This document shows positions 1-5,478 of a DNA stretch of 5,478 nucleotides, one piece after another. The stretch spans positions 1-5,478 of the forward strand of contig DAOVZP010000137.1 of the NCBI GenBank assembly GCA_030635045.1, read 5' to 3'. The notes below the pieces were generated by a model. That model had not been told where the DNA came from. It did not search any database and was given only the letters and a program-made list of their open reading frames with translations. The position numbers and the translations under genes are program-made. Source of the DNA: Bacteroidota bacterium (GTDB lineage: Bacteria > Bacteroidota > Bacteroidia > Bacteroidales > B18-G4). How positions within the stretch are numbered: the first letter of the stretch is position 1; each line of letters starts with the position of its first letter.

Positions 1-651
1 CCGGCCTATGATGCCTGTGCTTTTCTGTTAAAAGCACCGCATATTTATGACACCTTACAGCCTGCGCCTCCACCACCTGCTGTTTATGAGCCAATTATTT
101 ACTCAACCATGATGTGGGTTGGTATGCCTCTTTCCATCCAGGGACTGACATGGCTGCCGGAGAACAATGACTGGACACTGAGTATAAGAATGGCGAAGCC
201 TTACCGCAGGTACTTCTCAACACCGCCGGCCGACGAATATGTAAGTACAGATTCTACTGACCATAACTGGCCTGCTTATACTTTCAAAACTGAGGGTGTT
301 GCCACAACACAGTATAGCGCAACCAAAGCTGAATCTGACCTTGAGCTTATCAACATTGTGCCTAATCCATACTATGCATATAGTAGTTATGAGAATAATG
401 CACTTGATAACAGGATCAAGATCACCAATCTGCCTCAACAGGCCACTATTACAATTTACAATGTGAATGGAACTCTTGTCCGCCAGTTGACCAAAGACTC
501 AGAAGAAACCTTTGTTGACTGGGATTTGAAAAACTTTGCCGGCATTCCGATTGCAGGAGGTATTTACATTGTACATGTTAATACAAATGTTGGTGAAAAA
601 GTGCTTAAATGGTTCGGGATCTTGCGTCCACCGGATCTGAATACTTTTTAA
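1..651 (+). CDS. C-terminal part of a large exported protein with a T9SS-type/FlgD-like C-terminal domain (5' partial)
   Basis: The frame is open from the first base, so the ATG at 109 is internal and the true start lies outside the window; 216 codons are visible. Fragment residues 1-118 look like the last beta-rich part of a bigger extracellular protein, including a short proline run (about 21-26). From IVPNPYY (119-125) onward there is a compact beta-sandwich typical of FlgD-like/T9SS sorting domains: ITNLP (141-145), ITIYNVNG (150-157), VDWDLKN (172-178) and GIPIAGGIYIVHV (181-193). Such domains normally direct cargo through the type IX machinery to the cell surface. An oddity is the extra tail after the last strand, KWFGILRPPDLNTF, where ordinary type A sorting domains stop shortly after a basic strand. 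The PorV-family gene begins 45 bp downstream with no terminator between, suggesting co-transcription. The assignment as surface/secreted protein is good; its function is unknown. It may be a paralogue of the gene at 2711, but the two visible parts do not overlap. Confidence 0.85.
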   Translation, partial: PAYDACAFLLKAPHIYDTLQPAPPPPAVYEPIIYSTMMWVGMPLSIQGLTWLPENNDWTLSIRMAKPYRRYFSTPPADEYVSTDSTDHNWPAYTFKTEGVATTQYSATKAESDLELINIVPNPYYAYSSYENNALDNRIKITNLPQQATITIYNVNGTLVRQLTKDSEETFVDWDLKNFAGIPIAGGIYIVHVNTNVGEKVLKWFGILRPPDLNTF

Positions 652-696
652 TGCATGTTTGAGAAAATGATATTAATAACACTAAATATAGTAAGT

Positions 697-1755
697 ATGA
701 AGAGTTTTTATAAATACTTAATTACACTCGTCATAATCGGCATGTTAATCATTCCGGATAGTAGCCTGTATGCAGGAAATAAGGACCGTTCGGGACAGGC
801 TGGTGCCACAGAGTTGTTAATCAATCCCTGGGCGAGAAGTTCGGGTTGGGGCAATGTATCAACCGCGAATGTTAATGGACTTGAATCTATGTTCATTAAT
901 GTTGCAGGTTTAGCCTTCACCAACAGAACCGAACTGGTGTTTTCTCACACCACATACCTTAAAGGTACCGATATTAGCATGTTTGCATTTGGATTTTCTC
1001 AGCGAATCGGCGATGCAGGAGTGATCGGGTTGAATGTGGTCTCGATGAATTTTGGGGAAATCGAAGTGACAACCCCCAATTCACCGGAAGGAGGCAGAGG
1101 TGTGTACAAGCCAAACCTTATGAATATTTCTATCGCTTATGCCAAAGCTTTCTCAAACAGCATATATGGTGGAATCACCGTCAAGATAATTTCTGAGTCG
1201 ATTGCTGATGCAAACGCACAGGGGATTGCCATTGATGCCGGTATTCAATATGTGAGCGGGGAAATGGATCAGATCAAGTTTGGTATATCCCTAAAGAATA
1301 TTGGGCCCCGGATGAAGTTCTCAGGTGATGGATTGCTGCAAACAGCATTCCTCGCGGAACAGGAGAATGCTTTCTCTATGAACATGCCATCTGAATCCTT
1401 TGAGCTACCAACAGCATTGGATATCGGGGCAGCTTATGATTTCTATATCGGCGATTGGAACAGGATAACCGTTGCCATAAACTTCAGGTCAAACTCCTTC
1501 GGGAAAGATCAGTTTATTGGAGGTTTGGAATATGCTCTCAAAACATACCTGATGCTCCGTGTTGGCTATACTTATGAAGATGGTATCACCAAAAAAGCGG
1601 ACAGGACCAACGTTTTTACAGGTCCCAGCGCAGGTTTAACTGTTTCTATCCCCACCAATAAGGAAAAAGGATCCTCTATTGATATCGACTATTCATACAG
1701 AGCAACAGATCCTTTCTCAGGAACACACAGCATTGGAGCACGCGTGGTATTTTAA
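697..1755 (+). CDS. PorV/PorQ-family (UPF0164-like) outer-membrane beta-barrel protein
   Basis: Predicted product is 352 residues, a normal length for the family. I chose the ATG at 697 because it starts a textbook signal peptide: Lys2 and Lys6, a hydrophobic core (about 8-20) and a likely signal peptidase I site after LYA (24-26). The in-frame ATG at 655, 3 bp after the previous stop, would add 14 residues in front of it and is less likely. The mature N-terminus, with GATELLINPWARSSGWGN (36-53) followed by a segment ending in FINVAGLAF, matches the conserved opening of PorV/PorQ proteins. The rest alternates amphipathic strands with turns, and the protein ends in a Phe after the strand IGARVVF, as barrels often do. 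In T9SS, PorV is an outer-membrane shuttle that binds substrate C-terminal domains; PorQ homologues have related roles. The adjacent CTD-bearing gene makes it a candidate dedicated partner. Since Bacteroidota usually carry several paralogues, I do not call it porV itself. Confidence 0.85.
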   Translation: MKSFYKYLITLVIIGMLIIPDSSLYAGNKDRSGQAGATELLINPWARSSGWGNVSTANVNGLESMFINVAGLAFTNRTELVFSHTTYLKGTDISMFAFGFSQRIGDAGVIGLNVVSMNFGEIEVTTPNSPEGGRGVYKPNLMNISIAYAKAFSNSIYGGITVKIISESIADANAQGIAIDAGIQYVSGEMDQIKFGISLKNIGPRMKFSGDGLLQTAFLAEQENAFSMNMPSESFELPTALDIGAAYDFYIGDWNRITVAINFRSNSFGKDQFIGGLEYALKTYLMLRVGYTYEDGITKKADRTNVFTGPSAGLTVSIPTNKEKGSSIDIDYSYRATDPFSGTHSIGARVVF

Positions 1756-1793
1756 GCCACAGGTTTAATCCGGACTTTTAATTTTTATCATAT

Positions 1794-1830
1794 ATGAAAG
1801 GCCCTTTACTTAAGGGTCTTTCATTCTTTT
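1794..1830 (+). terminator. Intrinsic terminator-like hairpin after the PorV-family gene
   Basis: ATGAAAGGCCC (1794-1804) pairs with GGGTCTTTCAT (1814-1824), giving an 11-bp stem with a single G-U pair and a 9-nt loop. The stem is followed by TCTTTT (1825-1830), a short, imperfect U-tract. It lies 38 bp after the PorV-family stop and 20 bp before the greA start. It most likely ends the upstream transcript. If greA is transcribed from further upstream it would instead sit in the greA leader and could act as an attenuator. Confidence 0.7.
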
Positions 1831-1850
1831 CAAATACCAATACAAGTTCT

Positions 1851-2324
1851 ATGTCAGAATTAAAATATTATACTAAGGAGGGCTTGAAGAAGCTGAAAGA
1901 GGAACTTGAACACCTTGAATCCGTACAACGCCCTGATATCTCTAAGCAAATAGCAGAAGCACGAGATAAAGGAGACCTGTCGGAGAATGCTGAATACGAC
2001 GCAGCCAAGAACGCACAGGGTATGCTCGAACTGCAAATATCAAAACTGCAGGAGGAGATCCGTAATGCACGCATCATCGACGAGTCCAAGATGGACACAT
2101 CCAAGATACTTATCCTTTCTGTGGTGAAGATCAAAAATCTCAAAAATAACGCCCTGATGACATACACCCTGGTGCCTGAAAGTGAAGCTGACCTGAAATC
2201 CGGAAAGATCTCAGTAAGTTCCCCCATTGCAAAAGGCCTGCTGGGGAAAAAGGTCGGTGATACAGTTGATATTATGGTACCTGCCGGAAAGGTCACCTTT
2301 GAGGTCCTCGAAATCAGCAGGTAA
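1851..2324 (+). CDS. greA: Transcription elongation (transcript cleavage) factor GreA
   Basis: Complete, 157 residues, against about 158 for E. coli GreA. GreA enters the secondary channel of RNA polymerase and stimulates cleavage of backtracked RNA, rescuing arrested complexes. The N-terminal antiparallel coiled coil spans roughly residues 8-75. Its acidic tip, GDLSENAEYDAAK (41-53), keeps Asp42 and Glu45, which correspond to the residues that coordinate the catalytic metal. The C-terminal FKBP-like domain contains the conserved ISVSSPIAKGLLGKKVGD (120-137). The start at 1851 gives the usual MSELKYYTKEGLKK opening; the in-frame ATG at 1794 lies inside the terminator hairpin and would add 19 atypical residues. 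No clear Shine-Dalgarno sequence is present, as is usual in this phylum. No promoter is evident in the 95-bp gap upstream. In many Bacteroidota, as I recall, a HIT-family gene follows greA; here a palindromic repeat follows instead. Confidence 0.97.
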   Translation: MSELKYYTKEGLKKLKEELEHLESVQRPDISKQIAEARDKGDLSENAEYDAAKNAQGMLELQISKLQEEIRNARIIDESKMDTSKILILSVVKIKNLKNNALMTYTLVPESEADLKSGKISVSSPIAKGLLGKKVGDTVDIMVPAGKVTFEVLEISR

Positions 2325-2369
2325 ATAATCCTTTCGTTTCTCATTATCTTCATTATTCGGTTTTACTGA

Positions 2370-2499
2370 GAGGCTGTCTCAAAAGGTCTTCCAAGGTCAT
2401 TTCGAGCGTATGCGAGAAATCTATACTATTAATACTCAGCAGAATAGATTTCTCCCTTCGGTCGAAATGACTTAAATGTCTGGCTTTTAAGACAGCCTC
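2370..2499. repeat. Nested palindromic intergenic element with 16-bp terminal inverted repeats (MITE/REP-like)
   Basis: The ends are GAGGCTGTCTCAAAAG (2370-2385) and CTTTTAAGACAGCCTC (2484-2499), inverted repeats that match at 15 of 16 positions. Pairing may extend weakly to 2367 and 2502. Inside is a second nested palindrome (separate entry). The whole 130 bp can therefore fold into one long interrupted hairpin, and it contains no gene. The layout, with terminal inverted repeats, foldback interior and an intergenic site, fits a small non-autonomous element or a REP-like repeat. Similar ends and cores are familiar to me from Bacteroidota genomes, but I cannot name a family. No clear target-site duplication is seen: the flanks are TACTGA on the left and TTATAC on the right. 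It could also serve as a terminator for greA, although no good U-tract follows. Confidence 0.8.
2396..2471. repeat. Inner palindrome of the intergenic element
   Basis: Two perfect inverted pairs are nested here. GTCATTTCGA (2396-2405) pairs with TCGAAATGAC (2462-2471), 10 bp. GAGAAATCTAT (2414-2424) pairs with ATAGATTTCTC (2444-2454), 11 bp, around a 19-nt loop. The internal bulges are GCGTATGC (2406-2413) and CCTTCGG (2455-2461). A GTCATTTCGAGCG...GAGAAATCT core is, from memory, a frequently repeated intergenic sequence in Bacteroidota. This suggests it may be an older repeat unit around which, or within which, the outer inverted repeats are found. Confidence 0.75.
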
Positions 2500-2710
2500 T
2501 TATACATAAGCCCTATTCACTGGCATTTATCCGCATTCTGTTCAGCCCAAGCCTTTAACTGAACAGCTCCCACCGTAGTCTTTTTTGAGCTTGAAAAACC
2601 ATATATATTGTATTACATTCTATCTCAATAAACAAATTGAGTGAAATATAATGCCTGTAATGGCTGCCACTCATTTTGTGCATAGCGTACCAAACCAAAA
2701 CCAGAACATT
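2500..2710 (+). other. Leader/intergenic region before the giant exported-protein gene
   Basis: Together with the palindromic element this makes the 386-bp gap between greA and the next gene. It has no credible coding frame beyond the upstream in-frame ATGs at 2651 and 2660 discussed under the next gene. It holds an 8-bp dyad (separate entry), a T6 run at 2581-2586, an A/T-rich stretch (2601-2640) and a short hairpin, CTCAAT (2624-2629) with ATTGAG (2636-2641). I looked for the Bacteroidota-type promoter (TTTG, then TAnnTTTG about 19-21 bp later) and found only a poor match, TCATTTTG (2671-2678), with no upstream TTTG at the right distance. The promoter must be somewhere here, or transcription must read through from greA. 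Confidence 0.5.
2538..2566. repeat. 8-bp perfect dyad in the leader
   Basis: CTGTTCAG (2538-2545) and CTGAACAG (2559-2566) are perfect inverted repeats separated by 13 nt. The nearest T-run begins about 14 nt later, too far for a standard intrinsic terminator. It could be a protein-binding dyad, a degenerate terminator or chance. Only the symmetry itself is supported. Confidence 0.4.
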
Positions 2711-5478
2711 ATGAAAAAACGCCTACCCTATGCACTCGTCCTATCATTTTTATTAATTTCTACACAGGTCTGCCTTGGAGATAAATACAGAGGAAATAAT
2801 AAATCCTCACCCCGGGCTGAAGTAAAGCAAACAGCTGCAGGTTGTGCTGCAGCATCGGGATATCGCTTTCTCACCATCAACAATGTCAGGGGCCGTATCA
2901 ACACTGGTGGTGATATGTGGTGGGACCTCCACGACTTTTCCCAATACTATATTCCCGCAAACGGACAGGCAACATCATTATTTGCCGGCTCATTGTGGAT
3001 TGGCGGATTAGACATTAACGATCAGCTGAAGCTTGCAGCATTGCGCTTCAGGCAAAGCGGTAACGATTACTGGCCCGGCCCGCTAACCATTGATGGTACG
3101 GCATCGGTCGATGAGATTACCTGTGCTCAGTATGACCAGCACTTCGTGCTCACCCGTGCGGAAGTGGATGAATACCTCGGCTGGTGGCATAGTGAAAACA
3201 GGGCTGTAGAATACCCGGAATACCAAATTCCCGAATCTATCCTTAAATATCCGGCACATGGAGATTTTTCAAAGAACCAGAGTTATTACCTGGCACCTTT
3301 TCGCGATGTTGACGGGGATGGGGATTACGACCCAACCCTGGGTGATTATCCATATTACGATATCACCAATGAACTCTGTCCATTGAATTATGCCGGAGAT
3401 CCAAACTATGTTCCCCAAAGGACCATGGAAGAAACACAGATGGGTACGGTACAGGGAAGTATCCTTGTTGATCAGGTCCTGAAAGGAGACCAAACCCTCT
3501 GGTGGATATTCAACGATAAAGGCAATTTCCATTCTGAAACACAGGGTTCATCTATCGGGTTTGAGATCAGGGCACAGGCTTTTGCTTTCGCCACTAATGA
3601 TGAGATCAATAATATGACATTCTACACCTATGAGATCATCAACCGTTCTACCTTTACCCTGCAAAACACATATTTCAGCCCATGGGTGGATACCGACCTT
3701 GGGTATTCCGACGATGACTATGTTGGCTGTGATGTTGCCAGAGGGCTTGGCTACTGCTATAACGGAACATCAGTTGATGGCAATTCTGAGCCGGAGGCTT
3801 ACGGAAATCAGCCACCGGCCATAGGCATCGACTTTTTTCAGGGCCCGTATATAGATCCCGATGGCCGCGACAATCCCGAATTTACAGGTGATTGTTCAAT
3901 ACTGAATTCCCAATATGAATGGGATCAGATGGCCATCAATGGAGTAAACTTCGGCAATCATATTGTTGATGATGAACGCTTCGGTATGCGGCGCTTCGTC
4001 TATCATAATAATGATAACAGCCCACAGGGAGATCCTGACCTGGCACCGGAATACTACAATTACCTGAGGGGGTTCTGGAGAGACAATACCCGCATGCTGT
4101 ATGGAGGCAATGCACACTTCAACTCGGGTGCTGTAGGCCCGGAGTGTGACTTCATGTTTCCCGGAGACTCAGATCCCTGTAACTGGGGCACCAGGGGAAT
4201 TCCTCCCAATGGAGGTTATAATCAAAATGGCCTGTACTGGACAGAGGAAACTGCAGATAACAACCCTTTCGACAGGCGTTTCATGCAATCAGCCGGCCCA
4301 TTTACCCTTGAGCCCGGGGCGGTAAACTACATAACTGTCGGGATTCCATGGGCACGCGCAGCATCCGGCGGGCCCTGGGCCTCCGTAGAACTGCTGCGTG
4401 TGGTGGATGACAAATGCCAGAAACTATTCGACAATTGCTTTAAAGTGCTGGATGGCCCCGATGCCCCTGATATGGCCATTGTGGAGCTCAACAGGGAATT
4501 GATCTTTTATATCTCCAATTCAAAAATTTCAAATAATTACCTGGAGAGATACCGGGAATACGATAATACTATCATTCAGCCTAATCCTGCCGATACAACA
4601 AGGAGAAGCGATTCGCTGTATCATTTTGAAGGCTATCAGATATACCAGCTCGCCAATGCGACAGTTACCCTCGACAGCAAAGACAATGCGGACCTTGTTC
4701 GTTTGGTGGCACAGTTTGATATTAAGAATGGGATAAGTACGCTTGTTAACTACTACTACGACAAAAATATTCAGGGGAATGTGCCCATTATTGAAGTTGA
4801 GGGAGGTGATAACGGAATCCGGCACTCATTTACTATCACAGAAGATGCTTTTGGAACAAGCAACCGCCAACTGACCAATTTCAAGCAGTACTATTATACC
4901 ACCATTGCATATTCATATAATATGTATATGCCGTACAGCCAGGAACCGGGAGTTCTTGAGGGCCTCAGGGGACAGAAGAAACCCTATCTTGCCGGGCGCA
5001 GAAATATTCGTACTTATACTGCAATACCACACCCTATTGTTAATGGAACAGTGTTAAATTCCACTTACGGACAGGGCCCGCAGATTACACGTGTACAGGG
5101 AAACGGCAATGGTGGCATGATCATCGAACTCACTGATGAATCCATAGAACTGATCATGAACAAGCCACCCGCCGATTCACTGAACGTAATGGGAAGCCCT
5201 GACTACCCGATTGCATACGAGGCCAAATATATGAATGGCTTAGGACCACTAAATGTAAAAGTCGTTGATCCACTGAATGTGATCACATCAGAATATATAA
5301 TTGAATTTAACAATGTGATTGTGTCTGTTTCTGACAGTGCCCATATTGATTCCGCCGGCTGGAAGATAATAAATCTTAGCAGTGGTGAAGTGTATTTTTC
5401 AGATAAGGAGATCAACTATAATGATGAGCAGCTATTTCTTGATCTGGGATTATCCATTCAAGTATCTCAACCCTTCTA
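2711..5478 (+). CDS. N-terminal 922 residues of a giant exported protein, probable T9SS substrate (3' partial)
   Basis: One uninterrupted frame runs off the right edge. MKKRLPYALVLSFLL starts a signal peptide (charged 2-4, hydrophobic about 7-20), so 2711 is preferred over in-frame ATGs at 2651 and 2660. It has no usable lipobox (TQVC). I recognise motifs shared by uncharacterised Bacteroidota 'T9SS C-terminal target domain' proteins: NNVRGRINTGGDMWWD (57-72), GNDYWPGPL (117-125), a WVDTDLGYSDDDYVGCD segment (325-341), FEGYQIYQLAN (from 639) and PYLAGRRNI (758-766). DVDGDGDYDP (199-208) resembles the Asp loops that bind calcium in thrombospondin type 3 and dockerin repeats. Ten cysteines of the mature part (45, 138, 223, 340, 349, 395, 479, 490, 569, 576) all fall before residue 577, consistent with a disulfide-bonded N-terminal region and a cysteine-free later region. 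No catalytic domain is recognisable. A sorting domain like the one in the gene at 1-651 is expected beyond the window but not seen. Confidence 0.85.
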   Translation, partial: MKKRLPYALVLSFLLISTQVCLGDKYRGNNKSSPRAEVKQTAAGCAAASGYRFLTINNVRGRINTGGDMWWDLHDFSQYYIPANGQATSLFAGSLWIGGLDINDQLKLAALRFRQSGNDYWPGPLTIDGTASVDEITCAQYDQHFVLTRAEVDEYLGWWHSENRAVEYPEYQIPESILKYPAHGDFSKNQSYYLAPFRDVDGDGDYDPTLGDYPYYDITNELCPLNYAGDPNYVPQRTMEETQMGTVQGSILVDQVLKGDQTLWWIFNDKGNFHSETQGSSIGFEIRAQAFAFATNDEINNMTFYTYEIINRSTFTLQNTYFSPWVDTDLGYSDDDYVGCDVARGLGYCYNGTSVDGNSEPEAYGNQPPAIGIDFFQGPYIDPDGRDNPEFTGDCSILNSQYEWDQMAINGVNFGNHIVDDERFGMRRFVYHNNDNSPQGDPDLAPEYYNYLRGFWRDNTRMLYGGNAHFNSGAVGPECDFMFPGDSDPCNWGTRGIPPNGGYNQNGLYWTEETADNNPFDRRFMQSAGPFTLEPGAVNYITVGIPWARAASGGPWASVELLRVVDDKCQKLFDNCFKVLDGPDAPDMAIVELNRELIFYISNSKISNNYLERYREYDNTIIQPNPADTTRRSDSLYHFEGYQIYQLANATVTLDSKDNADLVRLVAQFDIKNGISTLVNYYYDKNIQGNVPIIEVEGGDNGIRHSFTITEDAFGTSNRQLTNFKQYYYTTIAYSYNMYMPYSQEPGVLEGLRGQKKPYLAGRRNIRTYTAIPHPIVNGTVLNSTYGQGPQITRVQGNGNGGMIIELTDESIELIMNKPPADSLNVMGSPDYPIAYEAKYMNGLGPLNVKVVDPLNVITSEYIIEFNNVIVSVSDSAHIDSAGWKIINLSSGEVYFSDKEINYNDEQLFLDLGLSIQVSQPF

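Noticed and set aside
217..923. Minus-strand frames at 217-438 and 708-923
   Set aside because: Both are antisense to well-supported exported-protein genes and have no recognisable features.
1868..2353. 161-codon minus-strand open frame opposite greA
   Set aside because: It is an antisense shadow of a clearly conserved gene. The serine/arginine-rich translation has no recognisable domain.
2370..2499. CRISPR or tandem-repeat array
   Set aside because: The repeats are inverted and nested, not direct and regularly spaced. There are no spacer units or cas genes.
2591..2619. Sigma70-like TTGAAA, 17-bp spacer, TACATT
   Set aside because: It is an E. coli-type pattern with only a partial -10 match, in an A/T-rich stretch. 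Bacteroidota primary promoters follow a different consensus, so chance is likely.
2651..2710. Upstream in-frame ATGs at 2651 and 2660 as starts for the giant gene
   Set aside because: They would add 20 or 17 polar residues before a complete signal peptide beginning at 2711.
2756..2784. Possible lipoprotein signal (Cys21 of the giant protein)
   Set aside because: The residues before the Cys are TQV, which does not fit a lipobox of small residues at -1 and Leu at -3. Signal peptidase I cleavage is more plausible.
3269..5415. Several minus-strand frames of 70-98 codons and a plus-strand 64-codon frame at 3630-3824
   Set aside because: All lie inside the continuous 922-codon frame starting at 2711, which has family motifs along its length. 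The short frames are shadows.

Overview
The window looks like a chromosomal segment of a member of the phylum Bacteroidota, probably close to Bacteroidales or a related environmental lineage. The reasons are a PorV/PorQ-type outer-membrane barrel, two large exported proteins of a kind associated with the type IX secretion system (T9SS), a Bacteroidota-style GreA, A/T-rich leaders without clear Shine-Dalgarno sequences, and an intergenic palindrome with a core of a type common in that phylum. These are judgements from motif recognition; no database search was possible.

Layout, all genes on the + strand. (1) 1-651 is the 3' end of a large secreted-protein gene that ends in a FlgD-like/T9SS-type C-terminal beta-sandwich domain with an unusual extra tail. 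(2) 697-1755 follows after 45 bp and encodes a signal-peptide-bearing PorV/PorQ-family barrel; the two probably share a transcript. (3) A terminator-like hairpin at 1794-1830 closes that unit. It also explains why the upstream ATG at 1794 is not the start of the next gene. (4) 1851-2324 is greA, a complete housekeeping transcript-cleavage factor. (5) 2370-2499 is a nested palindromic repeat with imperfect 16-bp terminal inverted repeats, probably a small non-autonomous mobile element or REP/MITE-like sequence. (6) 2500-2710 is a leader region with a few weak dyads and no convincing promoter. (7) 2711-5478 is a single open frame of 922 codons that runs off the right edge without a stop. It is the N-terminal part of a second giant exported protein, with a signal peptide, a calcium-loop-like Asp motif and ten cysteines confined to the first 576 residues of the precursor.

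The main theme is export across the outer membrane. In T9SS, PorV-type barrels receive substrates by their C-terminal domains at the cell surface. A large CTD-bearing protein next to a PorV homologue therefore suggests a dedicated cargo/barrel pair. The second giant gene may begin a second copy of this arrangement, whose barrel would lie beyond the window. The biochemical role of the giant proteins is unknown. greA and the repeat have no evident link to export.
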